A DNA stretch of 41,633 nt from Oscillospiraceae bacterium (lineage in GTDB: Bacteria > Bacillota > Clostridia > Oscillospirales > Ruminococcaceae), in the NCBI GenBank assembly GCA_017555565.1, contig JAFZGF010000026.1, positions 1 to 41,633 on the forward strand, written 5' to 3'. Numbering within the stretch: position 1 is the stretch's first letter; each line of letters begins with the position of its first letter. Shown one piece after another: positions 16,722-24,755 of this stretch. The notes beneath the pieces were generated by a model. That model was given only the letters and a program-made list of their open reading frames with translations, was not told the origin of the DNA and searched no databases. The position numbers were made by a program, and so were the translations under genes.

Positions 16722-16976
16722 ACGAAAACCGCCTGCATTTACCCCACGGGTAAACGAAGGCGGCATAAATAACCACGGTTCCACTTCGATTTATATCTTG
16801 TGAGTCCTGTAACGGGGACAGCCGTGACTGGCTACTGCTACTTCGCCAGACCTGCTTTCAAGGGCATTGGCCGGTTTATTGCATCTAAGGTGCTTTCAGC
16901 GGGTCACACCTATTCTCTGTCAGATTTTTACACCGGTTACTAGTCTTGATAATAACGCATTTGTACTATTCAACTA
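16722..16976 (-). promoter_or_regulatory. Cysteine T-box leader of cysS
   Basis: On the minus strand, the leader carries Stem I features (AGAGA bulge region near 16915) and a specifier codon TGC at 16883-16881, preceded by GA and followed by purines. The T-box sequence AAGTGGAACCGTGG covers 16777-16783 at its core UGGAACC. The variable T-box base is A, which pairs with U73, the discriminator base of tRNA-Cys. The terminator GCCGCCT...AGGCGG with an inner TTTACCC/GGGTAAA stem (16729-16764) is followed by TTTT. Uncharged tRNA-Cys would stabilise the antiterminator and switch cysS on. Confidence 0.92.
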
Positions 16977-16982
16977 CTGATT

Positions 16983-17011
16983 ATAATACCATATACCCGT
17001 ATATTTTTCAA
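16983..17011 (-). promoter_or_regulatory. Promoter of the cysS T-box transcript
   Basis: On the minus strand TTGAAA (17011-17006), 17 bases, TATTAT (16988-16983). The T-box leader begins a few bases later. Confidence 0.65.
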
Positions 17012-17025
17012 GGGTATAAAATGTA

Positions 17026-17070
17026 AAACCAGTTCCTTATGAGTACATTGTACTATTAAGAAACTGGTTT
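17026..17070 (-). terminator. Terminator of the recA-recX-rimO-pgsA operon
   Basis: AAACCAGTT/AACTGGTTT continues into CTTA/TAAG, with an inner perfect hairpin AGTAC-ATT-GTACT. The single non-Watson-Crick pair is U-G only in the minus-strand RNA, which is followed by TTACATTTTA. It lies just after pgsA. Confidence 0.85.
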
Positions 17071-17077
17071 GTCAATA

Positions 17078-17656
17078 TTATTTTGCGTTTTTGATAAGGT
17101 CAAAGTTTGGTACGATATACTGCATACCGGAAACAACTGTAAGCACAGCCATAACCCACATAAGAATATTTGTAACCATAGCCATCATATCATATGTTGC
17201 CTGTGGGATAGTGCCCATAGAAAGCAGTGCCATGGCAAGAAGGCCCAGCATGCTGGCAACCATCTGCAGCACAGTTTTCATTTTGCCCATCATACCTGCG
17301 GCAATAACTTTGCCGCCTTTTGGGTTTGCAGCTGCAATAAGTCTGATACCGCTTACTGCAAATTCTCTGGCCAGAACAATGCAGATAACCACTTCGTGAC
17401 ACATACCATTGAGGCACAGATAAATCAGTGAAACAGTTGTCAGCAGTTTGTCAGCCAGCGGATCCATAAATTTACCAAAGTCTGTAACCATATTATATTT
17501 TCTTGCGATGCTGCCGTCCAGAAAATCTGTAAAGGAAGCAACAGCAAAAACTATAAGGCCGATAAGGTAGCTATATGGGTTGTCAATATACATAAACACC
17601 ATAAATACAGGTACCAGTGCAAATCGCAGAAGTGTAAGTTTGTTAGGTAAATTCAT
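17078..17656 (-). CDS. pgsA: CDP-diacylglycerol--glycerol-3-phosphate 3-phosphatidyltransferase
   Basis: A 192-residue membrane enzyme that makes phosphatidylglycerophosphate, the first committed step to phosphatidylglycerol. The CDP-alcohol phosphotransferase motif D-x2-DG-x2-AR-x8-G-x3-D-x3-D is complete in TDFLDGSIARKYNMVTDFG followed by KFMDPLADKL (about 43-71). The opening MNLPNKLTLLRFALVP is typical. Five to six membrane helices are expected. AAGGAGC precedes the ATG. It is the last gene of the recA operon here, 12 bases after rimO. The rimO-pgsA-recA neighbourhood is also seen in other Firmicutes. Confidence 0.96.
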   Translation of the reverse strand: MNLPNKLTLLRFALVPVFMVFMYIDNPYSYLIGLIVFAVASFTDFLDGSIARKYNMVTDFGKFMDPLADKLLTTVSLIYLCLNGMCHEVVICIVLAREFAVSGIRLIAAANPKGGKVIAAGMMGKMKTVLQMVASMLGLLAMALLSMGTIPQATYDMMAMVTNILMWVMAVLTVVSGMQYIVPNFDLIKNAK

Positions 17657-17668
17657 ACTTTGTGCTCC

Positions 17669-18991
17669 TTATTCTTCTACAAGTTCACCGTAAAGGTCGT
17701 AAACATCGCTTTCTGTAATATGTACAGTGTAGATTTCGCCAACCATTACAGGGTAATCGCCGGAGATATATACTTCGCCGTCAATTTCTGGTGCATCATA
17801 TACAGAACGGCAGACAAACAGTTCGTTTTCGCTGTCGTAATCATCAACGATAACATCGATATTTCTGCCAACCATAGCTGCCTGTTTGTCAGCCATGATG
17901 CCAGTCTGCAGCTGCATAATCAGATCTGCACGGCGTTCTCTTTCTTCCATTGGCATCTGCTGCATTGTTGCAGCCTTTGTGCCTTCTTCTTCAGAATATG
18001 CAAAGCAACCAAGGCGTTCCAGCTTGATGTCTTTTACAAAGTCATAAAGCTGCTGGAATTCTTCTTCTGTTTCACCTGGGTAGCCTGTGATAAGGCTTGT
18101 TCTGATGGAAATATCAGGCACTTTTGCACGCAGGCGGTTGATAGCAGACATAATGATATCTGTGCCGCCTTTGCGGTTCATACTTTTCAGCACACGGTCA
18201 TTGATGTGCTGGATAGGCAGGTCAAGATAATGCAGAACCTTTGGATTTGTAGCGATAACGTCGATAACATCATCACCCAGTCTTTCAGGGTATGCATACA
18301 TCAGACGGATCCAGTCGATACCGTCAATTTTGCTGATTTCTGTTACCAGTTCAGCCAGTTTGTTTTCTTTGTAAATATCTTCGCCATAGCGTGTGATATC
18401 CTGTGCTACAACAATGATTTCACGTACACCTTCTTCAGCCAGCCATTTTGCTTCTTCGATACAGCTTTCCATTGGGCGGCTGCGGTGTGGACCACGGATA
18501 AGTGGAATAGCACAGTAGTAGCAACCATTGGAACAGCCTTCTGCAATTTTAAGATATGCATAGTGGCGTGGTGTAGAGATAATTCTTTTCTTTGTAATAT
18601 CAAGGTTTGTTTTTGGGCCGTAGCAGGAAAGTTTTTCGCCTTTTGTAACGCTTTCCATAACGTCCAGCAGTTTGTCGTGGGCACCAATGCCTACAACAGC
18701 ATCAACTTCTGGGATGTCTGCCATAATTTCATCTTTGTAGCGTTCAGCAAGACAGCCAGTAACTACAATTTTAAGTTTTGGGTTTTCAAGACGGGCACCA
18801 ACCGCATTGAAGATATTTTCAATTGCTTCTTCCTTGGCACTTGTAATGAAACCGCAGGTGTTGATAACACAAACATCAGCTTCTGTCATATCAGCTGTGG
18901 TTGTGTGGCCGGCTTTCAGCAGGCCGTGGGCGATAATGTCGCTGTCTACCTGGTTCTTAGGGCAACCCAGAGAAACTAATGTAACTTTCAT
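17669..18991 (-). CDS. rimO: Ribosomal protein S12 methylthiotransferase
   Basis: A 440-residue radical SAM enzyme with two iron-sulfur clusters that adds a methylthio group to an aspartate of ribosomal protein S12. The N-terminal MTTase domain begins KVTLVSLGCPKNQVDSD, which is diagnostic for RimO over MiaB. Further cysteines are in VINTCGFI and VTGCLAERY. The radical SAM CxxxCxxC is in EGCSNGCYYCAIP (about 150). A C-terminal TRAM domain ends at VYDLYGELVEE. AGGAG precedes the ATG, which abuts the recX stop. The coding sequence uses no TTA, CTA or TCA codons, which leaves a long open frame on the opposite strand. Confidence 0.96.
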   Translation of the reverse strand: MKVTLVSLGCPKNQVDSDIIAHGLLKAGHTTTADMTEADVCVINTCGFITSAKEEAIENIFNAVGARLENPKLKIVVTGCLAERYKDEIMADIPEVDAVVGIGAHDKLLDVMESVTKGEKLSCYGPKTNLDITKKRIISTPRHYAYLKIAEGCSNGCYYCAIPLIRGPHRSRPMESCIEEAKWLAEEGVREIIVVAQDITRYGEDIYKENKLAELVTEISKIDGIDWIRLMYAYPERLGDDVIDVIATNPKVLHYLDLPIQHINDRVLKSMNRKGGTDIIMSAINRLRAKVPDISIRTSLITGYPGETEEEFQQLYDFVKDIKLERLGCFAYSEEEGTKAATMQQMPMEERERRADLIMQLQTGIMADKQAAMVGRNIDVIVDDYDSENELFVCRSVYDAPEIDGEVYISGDYPVMVGEIYTVHITESDVYDLYGELVEE

Positions 18992-19615
18992 TTAATACTC
19001 CTGTAAATTTATGTTCAAGTTGTTGAAGGCCTGCTTTATCTCGCCATATTTAAAGCCTTTGCGCAAAAGTGATGCAACGACTTTTTCCGGTGAAGACAAT
19101 TTAGACCTGTATTTTGATTGTAACAGACTGGAAATCTCGTCAATCTGATTATCCAGCTCAAAACTTAATAATACACTATCAATAATATCTTTGTCAATTC
19201 CAAGAGAAGCCAGTTTGAGTTTTACAGCTGATAAAGACTGTTTTTTTACATTCAACAGATACTCTGCCTTCATCTGCGCAAAAACAGAGTCATCTATCAG
19301 GTCAAGTTCTTCCATTTTATCCACCGCATAGCGGGCACTTTCAGGCTCGAACTTGCGCAGCAGTTTGTCATACAGTTCTTTTTTTGAATGCATACGGCTG
19401 GACAGCAGCGTATACGCCTTGTCCACGGCTTTGGCATCCTGGCTTTGTTTGGAAATACAAGCAAGCTCTTGCCGGGTAAAACAAGAGCCTATCTGTATAT
19501 TGTTGCGATATAAAACCACATCATCAACCGAAAAGAGAAATTCTTCATCGGCAAAAAGGGCATTGAAGCCCTTTTTGGTTTTTGTGATGTCTGTTATTTT
19601 AATGCTATTCAACAT
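18992..19615 (-). CDS. recX: RecX family regulatory protein
   Basis: A 207-residue helical protein related to RecX, which binds RecA filaments and limits their activity. The middle [27 protein letters not shown] and the following ...[25 protein letters not shown] are the usual RecX repeat units of three helices. A third copy is seen near [21 protein letters not shown] beta-rich N-terminal 60 residues, as in Firmicute members, precedes these. Its start overlaps the end of recA by 11 bases, so translation is coupled and the two proteins are made together. Confidence 0.9.
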   Translation of the reverse strand: MLNSIKITDITKTKKGFNALFADEEFLFSVDDVVLYRNNIQIGSCFTRQELACISKQSQDAKAVDKAYTLLSSRMHSKKELYDKLLRKFEPESARYAVDKMEELDLIDDSVFAQMKAEYLLNVKKQSLSAVKLKLASLGIDKDIIDSVLLSFELDNQIDEISSLLQSKYRSKLSSPEKVVASLLRKGFKYGEIKQAFNNLNINLQEY

Positions 19616-20744
19616 CGATGTCTATGTTGGCGCTTCTGCGCTTTGTAACAGGTTTTTCAGCAGGTGCTTCTTCTGTTTTGGCTTCGGTTGCTGTGCTGAT
19701 TACTGTTTTGCCTACTTTTTTCTTTTCTGGGCCAAGGGCATTTACACCTTTGTTTTTTGCTTCTTCAACTGCGGCAAAAACTTTGTCTTCCACTTCTTTT
19801 GCCAGTGCAGGGTTTGCCTTGAAGTATTCTTTGGCATTGTCACGGCCCTGGCCAAGGCGGATGTCACCGTAGCTGAACCAAGCACCGGATTTGTTTACGA
19901 TGCCAAGTTTAACTGCGATATCAACCATTTCGCCCATTTTGGAGATACCCTGACCAAACATAATATCAAATTCTGCTTCTTTGAATGGAGGAGCAACTTT
20001 GTTTTTAACAACTTTTGCCCTTGTTCTGTTACCGATAACTTCGCCACCGGATTTGATAGCTTCAACACGGCGAACATCAATACGTACAGAAGCATAGTAT
20101 TTCAGAGCACGGCCGCCTGTAGTTGTTTCAGGGTTACCGTACATAACACCGATTTTTTCACGGAGCTGGTTGATAAAGATAACGATTGTGTTTGTTTTGC
20201 CGATGGCAGATGTAAGTTTTCTCATAGCCTGGCTCATAAGACGTGCCTGGAGGCCAACGTGGCTGTCGCCCATTTCGCCTTCAATTTCAGCTCTTGTTGT
20301 CATAGCGGCAACAGAGTCAACTACGATAACATCGATAGCACCGGAGCGCACCAGAGCTTCACAGATTTCCATAGCCTGTTCGCCTGTGTCCGGCTGGGAA
20401 ACCAGCAGGGAGTCAATATCTACACCAAGAGCGTCTGCATACACAGGGTCCAATGCATGTTCAACGTCGATAAATGCTGCATTGCCGCCAGCTTTCTGTG
20501 CTTCTGCTGCAACGTGAAGAGCAAGTGTTGTTTTACCACTGGATTCTGGTCCGTAGATTTCAACAATACGGCCTTTTGGCAGACCACCGATACCCAGGGC
20601 AAGGTCAAGAGACAGTGAGCCTGTGGAGATAGAATCCACATTCATTGTTACATTTTCACCCAGGCGCATAACAGCACCTTTACCAAACTGTTTTTCTATA
20701 TTGGCAAGCGCAGTCCGCAAAGCCTTTTCTTTATCTGTAGCCAT
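19605..20744 (-). CDS. recA: Recombinase RecA
   Basis: A 379-residue DNA strand exchange protein that also triggers LexA self-cleavage. The short N-terminal helix domain is followed by Walker [10 protein letters not shown] (about 65-73), [10 protein letters not shown] as Walker B, the L1 loop area ([19 protein letters not shown]) and the L2 region [22 protein letters not shown]. The C-terminal tail (about 330-379) is K/E/A-rich and longer than usual. It is mostly low-complexity, ending in an acidic NIDIDVE. GAAGGGAA precedes the ATG. It is the first gene of an operon with recX, rimO and pgsA. Confidence 0.98.
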   Translation of the reverse strand: MATDKEKALRTALANIEKQFGKGAVMRLGENVTMNVDSISTGSLSLDLALGIGGLPKGRIVEIYGPESSGKTTLALHVAAEAQKAGGNAAFIDVEHALDPVYADALGVDIDSLLVSQPDTGEQAMEICEALVRSGAIDVIVVDSVAAMTTRAEIEGEMGDSHVGLQARLMSQAMRKLTSAIGKTNTIVIFINQLREKIGVMYGNPETTTGGRALKYYASVRIDVRRVEAIKSGGEVIGNRTRAKVVKNKVAPPFKEAEFDIMFGQGISKMGEMVDIAVKLGIVNKSGAWFSYGDIRLGQGRDNAKEYFKANPALAKEVEDKVFAAVEEAKNKGVNALGPEKKKVGKTVISTATEAKTEEAPAEKPVTKRRSANIDIDVE

Positions 20745-20776
20745 ATTTATTTCCCTTCATATTATATATTCACTTT

Positions 20777-20832
20777 ACAACTATTGGTTGTTATTTTAGT
20801 TATATCTTATCATATAAATATCAAATATTCAA
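20777..20832 (-). promoter_or_regulatory. recA promoter region with non-canonical palindrome
   Basis: On the minus strand TTGAAT (20832-20827), 17 bases, TAAGAT (20809-20804). No Bacillus-type LexA box (GAAC-N4-GTTC) is seen. A perfect short palindrome ACAAC-N5-GTTGT lies at 20777-20791, downstream of the -10, and a second, TCAAATA-N10-TATTTGA (20821-20844), overlaps the -35. Confidence 0.5.
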
Positions 20833-20850
20833 GTATTTATTTGATATAAT

Positions 20851-21693
20851 TTACACTTTTTGTGCAATTATTCCTCTTGGGTTACCGGCTGTATCCACTA
20901 TCTCTTTTACAATGCGGTATTCCGTATCAAATAGTATATCGCGAACAGCCTTCGCCTGGTCGTATCCGTATTCAAATATCAGATATCCTCCGTCTTTAAG
21001 GGCTGGGCGGTAGTATTTGGAAATAAATTTATAGAAACGCAGGCCTTTATCTGAGGCAAAAAGTGCTGTGGAAGGTTCGTACCCTACCTCTGTCTGCAGT
21101 TTACCCTGCTGATCCGGGTTAATATAAGGCGGATTGGAGATAATCACATCAAAGGTTTCTTCTTCCACTATCCAGTCATAATTGAACACATCGCCCATAA
21201 CCGGAAGTACCCGCAGGCCTGTCTTGTCTATGTTTCTTTTAAGATATTCAAATGCTTCGGGATATTTTTCTATGGCCATAACTGTAGAATCCGGGCAATA
21301 TTTTTTTACTGCAAGAGCTATTGCACCGCTGCCTGCGCACAGGTCCAGCACATTTGGAGAATCTATCTGCTGTATGTATTCGAAAGCTGCTGTGCACACA
21401 TCCTCTGTATCCCGGCGAGGAATAAGCACACCTTCCCCTACCTCCAGCTCCAGGTCAAAAAACTGCCAGGAGCCAAGAATATACTGCAACGGATAGCCGT
21501 TTTTTCTTTTTTCACAAAGGGAAACCAACTTCTGCCGGTCAGCATCAGAAACCTGATACATAGGGCCAAGGTCAAGACGGGATTTGCCCAGAACAAATTC
21601 AAGAAGCTGATTTGCTTCAAACTTTGGTTCGCAATTTTCATTCCGTGACAGTATTTCTGTCATCTGTTTAAAAAGTGTGTTGAGATTAATCAT
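20851..21693 (-). CDS. prmC: Release factor glutamine methyltransferase
   Basis: A 280-residue SAM-dependent enzyme that methylates the glutamine of the GGQ motif in peptide chain release factors. An N-terminal helical domain (1-75) is followed by the Rossmann methyltransferase fold, with VLDLCAGSGAIALAV as the SAM loop and the catalytic ISNPPYIN motif. The end RGIIAQK is usual. ATG 21693 is chosen because homology begins at MINLNTLFKQM, and it overlaps the upstream DUF1385 gene by eight bases, so coupling is likely. The DUF1385-prmC pairing is common in Clostridia, often near the RF1 gene prfA, which is absent here. Confidence 0.94.
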   Translation of the reverse strand: MINLNTLFKQMTEILSRNENCEPKFEANQLLEFVLGKSRLDLGPMYQVSDADRQKLVSLCEKRKNGYPLQYILGSWQFFDLELEVGEGVLIPRRDTEDVCTAAFEYIQQIDSPNVLDLCAGSGAIALAVKKYCPDSTVMAIEKYPEAFEYLKRNIDKTGLRVLPVMGDVFNYDWIVEEETFDVIISNPPYINPDQQGKLQTEVGYEPSTALFASDKGLRFYKFISKYYRPALKDGGYLIFEYGYDQAKAVRDILFDTEYRIVKEIVDTAGNPRGIIAQKV

Positions 21694-22612
21694 CTGTATT
21701 TTCTTCTTTATTGATAATAGTCTGTGGCAGAAGAGCATTTACAGAGGCGATTGCCACCTCTATCATATCGTCTTCCGGCTCGTTTGTGGTAAGGCGCTGA
21801 AACCACAGCCCAGGGGCTGCCAGTAATTTTGTGCAGGCGTTTGTGTGTCGGCCGGTATAACGCAGTATTTCGTAGGAAATTCCCACTACAACCGGCAGGA
21901 ATACCACCTTCATCAGCGCACGGCTTAAAGTACCTTTCCAAGGCACAAACGAAAATACTATGATGCTGACAATAAGGATGATAAACATCATACTTGTACC
22001 GCAGCGTGGGTGGAAACGGGTATATTTTTTTACATTTTCAACTGTGAGAGGCTCGCCGGCTTCGTAGCAGGCAATAGTTTTGTGTTCTGCGCCGTGATAA
22101 CAGAATGTTCTGCGGATGTCTTCCATTTTTGAAACCAGCCACAGATACAAAACAAATATAACCAGTTTTGAAACGCCTTCAACAACTGTTTTCATACTGC
22201 CAAGAGGAATAACCTTGTCCACAAGGCCTGCGATGGTTGTAGGCAGTACCATAAACAGCACAAGTGCAAGGCCACCGCCAAGAACACCTGCCACCATTGA
22301 AATAATTTCGCCGCTTTTTTCGCCAAAGTGTTTTTTCAGCCACAGGTCAAATTTATCTTCTTCAAAATCGCCTTCCATTGCTATTTCAGCTGAGTGCATA
22401 AGACATTTGTAGCCTGTAACAAGAGCATCAAAGAAATTCATCATACCTCTGAGTATAGGAATCTTCTGGAATTTGACTTTGTTGTTGTCAAAAACCTGCA
22501 CGTCTATGCCGCCGTCCGGTTTGCGTACAGCAATGGAATACTGTTCAGGACTTTTCATCATAATACCTTCAATAAGTGCCTGACCGCCTATTGAAACTTT
22601 TTTATCTGCCAT
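21686..22612 (-). CDS. DUF1385 family membrane protein
   Basis: A 308-residue integral membrane protein of the DUF1385 family. It begins with the signature VSIGGQALIEGIMMKSPEQYSIAVR, then has a soluble segment and about four membrane helices (roughly 105-130, 140-165, 210-230 and 235-255). The conserved FCYHGAEHKTIACYEAGEPLT with H, E and C residues, and FHPRCGTS, look like a metal site. No function is established for the family. It overlaps the histidine kinase stop by one base (TAATG) and prmC by eight bases, so all three are translationally coupled. Confidence 0.9.
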   Translation of the reverse strand: MADKKVSIGGQALIEGIMMKSPEQYSIAVRKPDGGIDVQVFDNNKVKFQKIPILRGMMNFFDALVTGYKCLMHSAEIAMEGDFEEDKFDLWLKKHFGEKSGEIISMVAGVLGGGLALVLFMVLPTTIAGLVDKVIPLGSMKTVVEGVSKLVIFVLYLWLVSKMEDIRRTFCYHGAEHKTIACYEAGEPLTVENVKKYTRFHPRCGTSMMFIILIVSIIVFSFVPWKGTLSRALMKVVFLPVVVGISYEILRYTGRHTNACTKLLAAPGLWFQRLTTNEPEDDMIEVAIASVNALLPQTIINKEENTDD

Positions 22613-24030
22613 TATTTACCTTTCATAGAGCGTATGGTGCGCAGTGTAAATGTCATTTTTGTATATACACCATACTCGCTTTCAACTTTGAATTCACCGC
22701 CGTGGGCAGTGATTATTTCTTTTACAAGGGCAAGACCTATGCCGCTGCCGCGTTTTGCGCCTTTGCCTTTATAGAACTTCTGAGTAACCTTTTCCATATC
22801 TTCCTTATGGATACCTTTACCGTTATCTTCTACCGAAATATGCACCAGACTGTTTTTCTTATCGTTGTTTACAGACACTTCGATTCTACCGCCGGCCGGA
22901 GTGTATTTAATGGCATTGTCCAGCAGATTTACCAGTACCTGCTTCAGCCTGCCTTTATCACCATATACCGGAATAATATCTTCTGTTCCTTCGTACACAA
23001 GGGATATTTCGTTCTGGGCACATCGAGGAGTAAACATAATAACTACCTCGTCAATTTCGGCAACAAGATCCATTTTTTCTTTTGTGAACTTCATATCGGA
23101 ATTCTGCAGACGGGAAAAGTCCAACAGATTTTCCACCATTGCGTACAGACGCTCTGTTTCGCTGAGGATAACCTTTGTTCCTTTTTCAACCATCTGTGGA
23201 TCCTGGGTGTGATTAAGTGTTTCAGCCCAGCCTTTTATGGCGGTAAGCGGTGTGCGCAGTTCGTGGGAAACAGAAGATATGAACTCGTTCTTGATTTCAT
23301 CACTGCGGCCCAATTCGACCGCCATATTGTTGATAGTGTCGCACAGCTGGCCTATTTCATCGTTATAGGTATTTTCTATTCGCACGCCGAATTCCCCTTT
23401 GCTTATCTGGGCGGCGGTGGCTTCAATACTTCGGATAGGATAAACAATACTGCGCACGAAATACATACCAGACATAACGCTGAAGGCAATTACAGCCACA
23501 AAGAACAATGCCGCCATCGCACCGACAACAGCAATTTCGCCATCTACTTTTTCCATACTTGTTACAAGGCGGATGGCGTGGATATTGTCTATTGACGGCT
23601 GAATTATACAGGTGGCTGTAAGAACTTTTTCGCCCATCTGTGTGCGGTAGACATTTGTAGCTATGCCGTCCAGCGCGGCCCGGGCGTTGAATGTATCTTC
23701 CATATGCATGTCGTCATTTGGCATAAAGCCGGTGGATGTGGCCAGAATCTTGCCATTTGTACCGATAAACATAAATTCGAACTTATCTTTTTCGGTAAAC
23801 TCCTCGCTCATTCTGTACAGTATCCGCGTGCGCTCGCTGTCCGGCATATCTGCCGACACAGTAAGTGTACCGTTGATGGAGTTTATACGGCTGAGGATAG
23901 CATTTTCGGCTGCAGAATAGTATGAGTTGCGCACAAATATCATCAGGAAAGCGGTAGCCAGTACCAACACCACCATAGTTGTGGTAAGGCTACCCTTTAT
24001 CCATCTTTTTGTAATACTGCTTTTATTCAT
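22612..24030 (-). CDS. Sensor histidine kinase
   Basis: A 472-residue membrane sensor kinase. Membrane helix 1 (about 14-33) and helix 2 (about 166-192) flank an extracytoplasmic sensor of about 130 residues containing FEFMFIGTNGKILATS, probably a PAS/Cache-like fold. A HAMP linker follows (193-245). The phosphoacceptor is His 256 in SSVSHELRTPLTAIKG. The ATP-binding domain has the N box (LLDNAIKYTPAGG), the G1 box (VEDNGKGI) and the G2 box (KRGSGIGLALVK). It starts 14 bases after the response regulator stop, with only a poor ribosome binding site. It is the partner of that regulator. The signal is unknown. Confidence 0.94.
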   Translation of the reverse strand: MNKSSITKRWIKGSLTTTMVVLVLATAFLMIFVRNSYYSAAENAILSRINSINGTLTVSADMPDSERTRILYRMSEEFTEKDKFEFMFIGTNGKILATSTGFMPNDDMHMEDTFNARAALDGIATNVYRTQMGEKVLTATCIIQPSIDNIHAIRLVTSMEKVDGEIAVVGAMAALFFVAVIAFSVMSGMYFVRSIVYPIRSIEATAAQISKGEFGVRIENTYNDEIGQLCDTINNMAVELGRSDEIKNEFISSVSHELRTPLTAIKGWAETLNHTQDPQMVEKGTKVILSETERLYAMVENLLDFSRLQNSDMKFTKEKMDLVAEIDEVVIMFTPRCAQNEISLVYEGTEDIIPVYGDKGRLKQVLVNLLDNAIKYTPAGGRIEVSVNNDKKNSLVHISVEDNGKGIHKEDMEKVTQKFYKGKGAKRGSGIGLALVKEIITAHGGEFKVESEYGVYTKMTFTLRTIRSMKGK

Positions 24031-24044
24031 ATACTTTTACAATT

Positions 24045-24746
24045 TCAGACTGTCCAGCGGTAGCCGTAGCCCCATACTGTAACAATAAATTCAGGACTGG
24101 AAGGGTCTTCTTCAATCTTCATTCTCAGACGGCGGATATTTACATCAACTATCTTGATGTCGCCATAGTAGTTTTGGCCCCATACACCTTCCAGGATTTT
24201 TTCTCTTGTAAGGGCCATGCCTTCATTTTTGAAAAACAGCTCCATAATGCTGAATTCCACACTGGTAAGGTCTATTACTTCGCCATTTTTGCTGAGGATA
24301 CGACTGCGCATATTCAATGAGAACGGGCCGGATACAATGGTATCTTCATTCTGGGGCTGAACAGCCTTTTCGTCTTTTTTGATTCTGCGCAGCAATGCAG
24401 ATATTCTGGCCTGCAGTTCGTTTACACCAAAAGGTTTTGTCATATAGTCATCAGCACCTACAGAAAGGGACACAACCTTGTCCTGTTCCTGGCTTTTGGC
24501 TGACAGCATAATGATTCCTATATCACTGCCCATTTCTCTGAAATATTCGCACAGAGAAACACCGCTCATACCCGGAAGCATAATATCCAGCAGAGCAATA
24601 TCAAAATTTTTATCACCGTTATCCCATAAATCCTGAGCCCGCTCGGCAGATGTCACGTGAACAACACTGTGACCAGCCAGGGAAAGATTTAAATCTATAA
24701 CTTCACCGATGCTTTCTTCATCTTCTACTACTAATATTCTGGCCAT
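24045..24746 (-). CDS. OmpR/PhoB family response regulator
   Basis: A 233-residue response regulator. The receiver domain (1-118) has the acidic pocket VVEDEES, phosphoacceptor Asp 54 in ALLDIMLPGMSG, the Ser/Thr switch position in IIMLSAKS and Lys in YMTKPFG. A linker of about 20 residues leads to the winged-helix DNA-binding domain (about 140-233) with LTSVEFSIMELFFKNEG, KIVDVNIRRLRMKIE and the ending VWGYGYRW. AGGAGG precedes the ATG. It pairs with the downstream kinase and is preceded by a lipoprotein gene nine bases upstream. Target genes are not identifiable here, apart from possible self-control. Confidence 0.95.
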   Translation of the reverse strand: MARILVVEDEESIGEVIDLNLSLAGHSVVHVTSAERAQDLWDNGDKNFDIALLDIMLPGMSGVSLCEYFREMGSDIGIIMLSAKSQEQDKVVSLSVGADDYMTKPFGVNELQARISALLRRIKKDEKAVQPQNEDTIVSGPFSLNMRSRILSKNGEVIDLTSVEFSIMELFFKNEGMALTREKILEGVWGQNYYGDIKIVDVNIRRLRMKIEEDPSSPEFIVTVWGYGYRWTV

Positions 24747-24755
24747 AAAAACCTC

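Noticed and set aside
17660-18979. A 439-codon open frame on the plus strand opposite rimO
   Set aside because: It is in register with rimO codons and remains open because rimO avoids TTA, CTA and TCA. The Cys/Phe-rich translation has no family resemblance and there is no ribosome binding site.
19353-20618. A 421-codon plus-strand frame opposite recA and recX
   Set aside because: It is a codon-bias shadow of two certain genes, with a Cys/Phe-rich composition and no start signal.
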